A stretch of DNA of 64,000 nucleotides from Hymenopus coronatus. Lineage: Eukaryota > Arthropoda > Insecta > Mantodea > Hymenopodidae. Below are positions 57,080-64,000 of this stretch, piece after piece. Location: assembly GCA_030762935.1 (NCBI GenBank), contig CM060897.1, positions 114,014,176-114,078,175 on the forward strand, written 5' to 3'. The position numbers and the translations under genes were made by a program. Below the pieces are notes generated by a model, which did no database searches, was not told the DNA's origin, and was given only the letters and a program-made list of their open reading frames with translations. The first letter of the stretch is position 1. The number at the start of each line of letters is the position of its first letter.

Positions 57080-58632
57080 TATTTTTTATACAAGTACGAT
57101 GTACATAGAGAAGTATTCCATTGCTCAAAAAATTAGATCCGGATATTTCCCGGAAATTAAGTTTTGTGCATAAAAAAAAAACATTTTTAGAAAAAGATAT
57201 GGGGTGGGCCAGAGAAAGAAAACGATAACTCAAAAACGAAAAGTTGGTTAAGTACCAATCATGGTATTTAAATGTATATTTTCTAGAAATGACACACGAA
57301 GATTTGGAGGTGGGGGGCAATACCCCTCTACCCTAAACTAGCCTTAACGCGGGAAAAAATTCCTACATTTTAATTTTCTCAAAAATGGCTGTAACGATTT
57401 CGATTAAAATATTGTATATTAAAGATATTTACATGGTAAATAAAATTTACATTTTGAATTTTCTGGGAATAGCCTCCAAAAACCTCTTTATTCTGAACGA
57501 TTTTGTGCAGCTGGTAAACCGTAAGAGATATGCAAAAACTTGCCACACAAAAAATGTAGATCTCGTCAAAACATACAATTTATAAACATACGTTTTTTCG
57601 TGGAGTTTACCATTTCCGAGATATTCCCGTTATTGATTTCATTTAAAAGAGTGAAACTTTTCTCAAACCAAAATTTGTGAACTCTTAGACCATGCATAGA
57701 TTTTAGTCACGTAGCCAACTAGTTTCTTTCTCTACACGTACTATGTATATAGTTTACAGAGATTTCACCGGATTATGTTTTCGGGTCCCCTGTATCCAAA
57801 TAAGTACTTTCAAAGGTCCTTGTGAGTGTGTGTGTCTGAACATGATAATTCAAAAACAAAAAGTGTGCAAAATACCAAACTTGGTATTTGTTTAGCATTT
57901 TCCAGAGATGCGTTACGAAGATTGAGAAAAATCCTCCCACCCCAAACTACCCTTTACATAGAGCCATTTTTTTAGAAAATAAAAATTTTTGAAAAAAGTT
58001 CCAACGATTTTGATTAAAATATCGTATATTAAAGATATTTACCCGACAGATAAAATGCATATTTTGAATTTTCTGGGAATAGCCTCTGAAGACTACTTTA
58101 TTCAGAGTGAATTCTACGGAATTTTGCATAATTGCTAAAGCGTAAGAAATGGACAAAAGCTTACTATACAAAGAAATGTAGAGCACATTAAAACACAATT
58201 TATGCTGCATACATTTTTTCTTGGGGCTTATAGTTTTTGAGATATTCCTTATTTTTGGTTTCAGCTTTCAAAAATTTAACTTTTCTCATACAGGAATTTG
58301 TCAGCTCCTGGCCATACAAACAAAGGAACTTCAGTCACATAGCAACCAGCTTTTGACTATCACTTTAACCTAAGGTATTCTACTTACAAGGAAGTAAGTA
58401 ACAAGACTGTTGCATAGATGTGAGAAAGCCATGTGAATGGAATACATCAGATTTTTTTAAAGGATGCGACTATTGCTTTGTCCTAACGCATTCCATTATT
58501 TACCTTCTACTTACAAGCCATCGAGATAAACATTAGTAAAATCATCATAAAGTAGATAGAATAACCTTTTTTTGCGAAAATTAGTTGCAGTTATGTAGAG
58601 AAAGTCACGTGAATGAAACACATCAGATTTTC
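57080..58632 (+). repeat. Three successive forward HU copies in gene A intron 2
   Basis: The first (57080-57722) is cut near its 3' end, the second (57726-58458) starts with head TCTTTCTCTACACGTACTAT, and a third 3' fragment (58459-58632) follows. No equivalent cluster stands at the matching place in gene B, so copy number changed after duplication. Confidence 0.8.
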
Positions 58633-58739
58633 CTCTATTCCAACCTGAATAAACGCAATTTTAACATCTAAGCAATATTGGCGGTGTTGCTTCTGGAGCA
58701 GTTGCTCATAGCACATTTTCATTTGTTTATTAGTTGTAT

Positions 58740-58855
58740 TTATTAACTTTAAATACATACAGACTTTGGAGAGATGTCGGGATAATCTTGGTTAGAGCAA
58801 AACTAAACCCAGCCGAAAATCGTAGCCGGGACTCCACGCGCAATAAATAGCATTC
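58740..58855 (-). mobile_element. Decayed SINE fragment (family A)
   Basis: Shares with 1483-1735 the order CATACAGACTTTGGA, GGGATAATCTTGGTTAGAGC, and GCCGAAAATCGTAGCCGGGA. The tRNA-like head is largely gone. Confidence 0.55.
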
Positions 58856-58974
58856 AACGTCGTTCATATTATAAAACGATTATGTTATATTTACTATAAT
58901 TGTTAAATTTCAAGATATAAATAACCACAAACATGAACTATTTTACATTTTTCTATGAAATAGAACAGGGAAAA

Positions 58975-59280
58975 AATCGCTGTATTCCACTCACATGATT
59001 TTTCCCTACATATTCTGAAACAAACTATTCTTACAAATGTTATGCTTCTATCTAATTCATGCTAATAAATAAAAAAACATTCAAAGAAATTGTTTTATAC
59101 AGTCCCCTGCGAGTTAGAGGGAATTACTAAATTAAGTCCTCTTTACAAGGGCATGAGTAGAACAAAATAAACAGGAATGTCAAATTCATGTTTGAGAACA
59201 TTTTAGGCATTTTACAACTGAAACCATTAATAAGGAATATCTTAGAAATGAGCAATATCACAGAAGTCTTAATACGCAAA
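58975..59280 (-). repeat. Reverse HU 3' fragment
   Basis: ATTCCACTCACATGATTTTT to TAATAAGGAATATCTTAGAA; it stops before the central block. Confidence 0.7.
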
Positions 59281-60207
59281 GTCTGCAGCTATTTTTAGAC
59301 AGTTAAAATAGTACATAGTAAATATTTGACCCTCATTGATAAGCAGGTTTTCTTTCGAAACTTGGACCTACTGAAATCTAAAAATGTCTTAAAAATATAT
59401 ATTAGTTAGATAACAAGATTCTGCATAGGATAACATGTTCAAAATTGAATATTGTAACAATTGAATTAATATCTATAACAAGTTAATACTAGAAAATGAC
59501 GAAGCAAATGACAACATGTGTGCGTTAGATAGAGATAGATATCCCATTTAACCGTCTTGGATTAGATAAGCTATGGTAATTTTTTTCTGAAACTATAGAC
59601 TTAAATGATTGCAACATATCAATCACTACAATTCAATTAATTCATTGATGTACGTAAATTCAAATAGTTGTCCATTAAGTTTACAGCAAATGGTATGCTC
59701 GAGTCCCCGGATGATAACATTTTCTAAGTATTTCTATAAACGTGGATATCTATGTGCAGAAATTTCCTCCAGCGAGAACCCTTAACGAAGGCAATACTGT
59801 ATTATGTTCGCGGAATATATAAATATATATAGGTGTGGAGCCAATGTGCATTTTAATGGAGAATAATTATGTAAAGCTCTAATTTATTTGGTTAATACTT
59901 TTCCAAGTTAAGGTTTTCGAAATAAAATAGACAATTTTAAAGTTAATTTACAAATATAGAAAGAATTACGTGCAAAGTTGAATAATTTTTCCAACTTATA
60001 TTTATAAAGATTGGATGAAGTTCTGTTCTAAGGTTTTGAATTAATTACACGAAGGCAGTATTTTAATTCCAATAAAAATTCCAATAAATACAGAAAAATG
60101 CATTACACAACACATGACGTTAATTATATTCATCTGTAGTAAGCATTCATGTATTTTAATTGACAAAATCACCCTATGCTTAATTTTTAAGGATTGGTTG
60201 TTTAAAA
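59281..60207. other. Gene A intron, AT-rich
   Basis: No feature of its own; the right part (59900-60200) is the diverged partner of 39440-39800. Confidence 0.5.
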
Positions 60208-60935
60208 ATCTAATTCATTCTAATGACCTTCTCTACATCTTTAAATCAATTTGTTTAAATGCTTATTTTTCTGTCTACTTCACGCTAATACAGATAAAAT
60301 AAAATTAGCAGACATGGTCTTGTTACTCGCTTCCTTTAAGTAGAAGGCAGGAAGGGGAATGAAGTAACACGCCAGGCTAAAGCGACAGCTATATGATACA
60401 AGATGTTCTATTTGTATGGCCAGACATTTACAAATTCACCCATGAGAAAAGTTAAATATATTAAAACTGAAAGCAATAAGAAGAAATCTCGGACACCGTT
60501 ACCCCTACACAAAGCATGGCAAATTACAAGTTTTAACGAAATCTACATATTTGGTATACAAGTTTGTTTATCTCTTACGGTTTAACAGTTATGCAAAATT
60601 CATTCAGAATAAAGAGGTTTTAGGAGACTATTCGCCGACAATTCAAGATATACATTTTATTTTTTCCATTTAAATGTATTTAGTATGCGGTATTTTCATC
60701 AAAATCGTTAGTCATTGTTTATTTAAATCAAAATTAGCAAGTTTTTCCATCAAAAGTTTATTTGAATGTAGCATTTAACCACTCACAATTACTCACTTTG
60801 GTATTTACTGGACTCGTTTTTGAACCCCCCCCCCACACACACACAAACACTTTTTCTAAAAAAGTATTTTTTTTTGGATTAAAGGATCGCAAAGCTATTC
60901 TAGTAAAATCTCGCTATCGAAATCTTTTTTAATTG
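60208..60935 (-). repeat. Reverse HU copy, partner of 39809-40646
   Basis: From TTCTAATGACCTTCTCTACA through AGTATGCGGTATTTTCATCA, a block shared with the gene B copy, to the damaged head near 60920. A poly-C then CA tract (60827-60845) fills the TG position. Confidence 0.75.
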
Positions 60936-61095
60936 CCCAGTTTTAACAATTATGCAAACAAATGCATGAAGCAACATGAAAACGTATCGAGACGAGTGCT
61001 GGGGAATATCCGCGAGGAATGTAGTTATTACAAAAAAACAGACTGATATATTTTAGGGGAATACATTTTCATGAAAGCAAGCACATGTTATTTAC

Positions 61096-61260
61096 CTTGA
61101 AAACCTCCTTTGGTTCTTCGGCAGGAACATCACTATAGTAATCTCTTTGTGGACTGGCAGCAAGGAGTGTTGAAAGAAGAGGAGGATGATTCCTAACGGT
61201 GCAGAAAGATGTCGTTGATGAAGGATGCCAGGGATCTCCAAGATATCGTGGATAAGACAT
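61096..61260 (-). CDS. Gene A exon 2: N-terminal region of a small heat-shock protein
   Basis: Encodes 55 residues, MSYPRYLGDPWHPSSTTSFC through AEEPKEVFK. The first 35 residues are nearly the same as gene B; the acidic stretch before the splice site is six residues shorter. The ATG follows the acceptor (GTTTCAG then A-ATG; exon edge 61261) and the donor is AAG then GTAAATAAC. Forms the N-terminal arm of a 160-residue chaperone subunit after splicing to 56359. Confidence 0.9.
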
Positions 61261-61344
61261 TCTGAAACATGTCACACAGCTTGAATAAAAAGACTTTACC
61301 AAAATATCAACCTAGTTACGCACGACATAAGAGATATCGCTAAC

Positions 61345-62190
61345 GTTACCCTCGCACGACTTTCTCTAGCTGCTCTACAAACAAACTTCTTACAAAAGAT
61401 TTTTCTGTCTACACCATGCTACTCGAGATAACCATTAGCAGAGTGTTTACATTACTTAGTTCCTTATAAGTAGAAGGCAACTAAAGGAATGTGGTATGCT
61501 AAAGTGATAGTCAAATGTTTTAAAAGCTGCCGTTGTCATTGCAAATCGCTTCTTTGCTCCGACAGGAGTAGAACCAATAGAAAATGGACACTTCCTGTCT
61601 GAGACAAGGACGATTACGATTGAAACCAATAATAAGAAATATATCGGAAAAGGGTACCTCCAGAAAAAAAACCCGTAAAGGTCAAATTGTATGCTTTGGC
61701 GAGATTCCCCCCCCCCCCCCCGAGGCAAGTTTTAGTTTATCTCTTACTGTTTAGCAATTAAGCAAGATTTGGCTAAATTCATTTAGAATAAAGAGCTCTT
61801 CAGAGGCTATTCCCAGAAAATTAAAGATATACATTTTATTAATAGATTTAATATTGAGGATTTAAATCAATATGGTTAGCCATTTTTCAGAAATTCAAAA
61901 TTTTCGAACAATTTTCCATTTAAACAGTAACTTAAGGTGGGAGGGATTTTCTTGAAAATCTTTCGTGTCGCATCCTTGGAAAATACCAAAATACCAAACC
62001 TATATATCTTACGTTTTTTGAGCTATGGTGTTCACAGACGCACAAGCCCTTTTTCTAAAAAGTTTTTTTTAGTGCTGGGGGGAACTCAAACCGTATTTCC
62101 GGAGAAATCTCCGATATAAATTTTTTTGGGTGGAATAAAATACCTTCTCTGTCCAATATGTACATTGTACATGCAGGCTAAAAGAATGTA
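61345..62190 (-). repeat. Reverse HU copy upstream of the gene A ATG exon
   Basis: Partner of 41221-41909. Starts TCGCACGACTTTCTCTAGCT and ends CCAATATGTACATTGTACAT then GCAGGCTAAAAGAATG. Here the TG tract is almost gone, whereas the gene B partner has about 66 bp. Confidence 0.8.
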
Positions 62191-62431
62191 AAAAGCAAGT
62201 GTTGCGACTAAAAATCTATACAAAGGTAGTGAGAATGTCCTTTAGAAATAAAACGAATTTTATTCTTAACTAATGAAAAGATATAGCTTTTTTTCATTTG
62301 GCGCATTGGAACTACCCAACAACTGAACTCCTAGTAGAACACGCGCTAGCTTATTAATAAAACTGACCTAATTTAAACCTCGTTTTCTCGTAAACAGTTT
62401 TCTACACTTCAGATGCCGCACATGATATTTT

Positions 62432-63318
62432 TACTTTCTCTCGACGTACTATGTACATAGTGTATAGAGAAGGTATTGTATTGCACCCAAAATTTGATAC
62501 CAAGATTCACCGCAAATATATGTTTTGAGACTTCCTGTAATTTTTCTTTTTCCAGAAAAAGGTCCCCGTTTGCCTTTAGGCAGCATGGCCTCATAAACGC
62601 AAAGTCCGTTAAATATCAAACTTTGTATTTCAGTTCGGCATCTTCCAAGTATGCAACACGAAGATTTTCAAGAAACTCCCCCTCCATACCCTTTAATAGG
62701 ACAAGTTTTCCAAAATTTTGATTTCCTCCAACATTTTGATTTCCTCAAGAAGGCTAACGATTTCTATTGAAATATTGTATATTAAAATATTTACATGTCA
62801 AATATATATCTTGGGATTTTCTGCGAATAGCCTCTTAAGAAGTCTATTCTGGATGAACTATATTAAACTTTTGCATAAATGCTAAACCGAAAGAGATAGA
62901 CAAAATGTTGCCACACAACAAATTTAGATCTCATCAAAACCCACAATGTATGTCATCTACGTTTTTGTCGTGAATGTAACAGTTTCAGAGATATTCCTTG
63001 CAATTGTTCCCCCCCCCCAACTATAAAGTACTTATAGTTTTTTCAGATAGGAAATGTCAGTTTTTCTTTTGTTCTACTCCTGGCCAGGCAAAGAAGCGAT
63101 TTGCAATGACAATCGCATAACAACAGTTATTCATACATTTCACCAGCACCTTAGCATAGCGCAGTCCTTTAGTTCCCTTCTACTTATAAGGAACTAAGTA
63201 GAAGGAAGATTCTGGCAATGTGCATCTCGATTAGCATGGTGTAGAAAGAAGAATAAATTTTTGCAACAAGCTTGTTTGTAGAGAAGGTCATGCAAGTACA
63301 ACACAAAGCATTCTTTTT
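62432..63318 (+). repeat. HU copy, partner of 43023-43909
   Basis: Intact head (ACTATGTACATAGTGTATAG) to GTTTGTAGAGAAGGTCATGC; the internal TG tract is lost. Shares 3' flank with its gene B partner. Confidence 0.82.
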
Positions 63319-64000
63319 AAAATAATACTCGAATTTCAGCAGTAAATTACTAAATTATAAAAAAGCATTTTGAAGAGTACTTAAAGTATCAATTTTTCCT
63401 ACAGTAAGTATGCTCATTATAAAACAATCGTATGTAAAATGTATATTTGTAAATCTAGTAGTGTAAAACTTGTATTTGGATTCCAATATTTTTAAAAATT
63501 GTCACAAGAAGTAATTTCCGCCACCCCCATTGGAAAATTTAATTTGGAGATCAGCAATTTTTATTTAAATAACCATAAAGTTACGTTTAAATATAGCAAA
63601 AATAGCATTATTATTGCGGATAAATAGCATAAAATTAAACAAGAACCTATATTCTGTGTTTTTTTTTCCAAATTTGAAAAGTTGCATTTTCCTTATGGAT
63701 AGTCCCTTTAATATGTAATTGAAATCAACTTTTTATGTATCAGAAATTGTCTGGGTTTAATGTACAATATTTATGCCAAACTTATATGCACATACTTGTA
63801 AAATTTCCCGATATTATTCCATTCTGATTTACTCTTCCTCAGTGTAATTTTTTCTAAATATAGTGTCACATCTGAAAAAAAGATATATCTTGAAATTTGG
63901 GTACTATGTTTATTATTGTTCAACAATATCACAACTAAGTAGTTCAGAAATTTTCGATCGCGTTTCCTTACGCTGTAATTTATAAGGAGGTACAATTCAT
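63319..64000. other. Gene A first intron, duplicated sequence
   Basis: Partner of 43910-44620 with no other feature; the window ends before the predicted promoter. Confidence 0.6.

Larger units (their letters stand above)
51085..64000. repeat. Segmental duplication, copy A (continues off the window)
   Basis: Partner of 31950-44640. It contains gene A coding exons in the same order and orientation. The last bases of the window (CGCTGTAATTTATAAGGAGG) correspond to about 44592-44611, so the gene A promoter should lie a few hundred bases further right. Confidence 0.85.
53254..64000 (-). other. Gene A span: small heat-shock protein gene, promoter outside
   Basis: Coding exons 61096-61260, 56135-56359 and 53393-53485 join to a 160-residue product (55+75+30). 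The non-coding first exon is expected right of the window by analogy with gene B. The reading frame is intact in every exon and all splice sites fit consensus, so it looks functional. Confidence 0.82.

Overview
The window looks like AT-rich nuclear DNA from an insect, probably one with a large, repeat-rich genome. A polyneopteran such as a cockroach, termite, orthopteran or stick insect is a guess from style, not proof. The evidence is short exons bounded by GT/AG splice sites and separated by multi-kilobase introns, tRNA-derived SINEs, mariner and non-LTR retrotransposon remnants, and many microsatellites. I see no prokaryotic operons, rRNA, functional tRNA genes or CRISPR.

The only genes I can support are three small heat-shock protein genes (alpha-crystallin/Hsp20 family, the insect 'lethal(2)essential for life'-like group), all on the minus strand. 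Each has a non-coding first exon and promoter, a coding exon carrying the ATG, a 225-bp exon carrying most of the alpha-crystallin domain, and a short terminal exon. Gene C has coding exons at 9200-9343 and 4253-4477. Its terminal exon was not found and may lie left of the window. Two tandem candidate promoters lie upstream at about 19.7 and 21.8 kb. Gene B is complete: promoter at about 45.0 kb, then 40943-41125, 37319-37543 and 32606-32698, giving 166 aa. Gene A has coding exons 61096-61260, 56135-56359 and 53393-53485, giving 160 aa, and its promoter should lie just right of the window. A and B lie in a tandem segmental duplication (about 31.9-44.6 kb versus 51.1-64.0 kb) with a period near 20 kb. 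C is an older, more diverged paralogue with the same exon boundaries.

Roughly half of the window, judged by eye, is one repeat family in both orientations, called here the HU (hairpin-headed unit). A full unit is about 850-875 bp. It begins with a near-perfect 40-bp palindrome, starting CTTTCTCTAC, with the core ACTATGTACATAGT. It contains a 9-bp-stem hairpin and a (TG)n tract, and ends with GTAGAGAAAG plus a conserved tail running into T's. It has no credible ORF. Some copies sit head to tail (23.4-25.1 kb, 45.4-47.1 kb). Several flank the heat-shock exons at the same place in all three genes, so those copies predate the gene duplications.

Other elements are a complete SINE with a 12-bp target duplication inside an HU copy (3079-3367), several other SINE copies, LINE fragments (about 4.8-5.1 kb and 15.2-15.8 kb), a dead mariner transposase (about 5.1-5.7 kb), a 1.6-kb terminal-inverted-repeat element with a 9-bp target duplication (51140-52747) whose empty site is preserved in the paralogous copy, and a 37/50-bp minisatellite at 2.33-2.79 kb. 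All homology calls are from reading the sequence; no database search was run.
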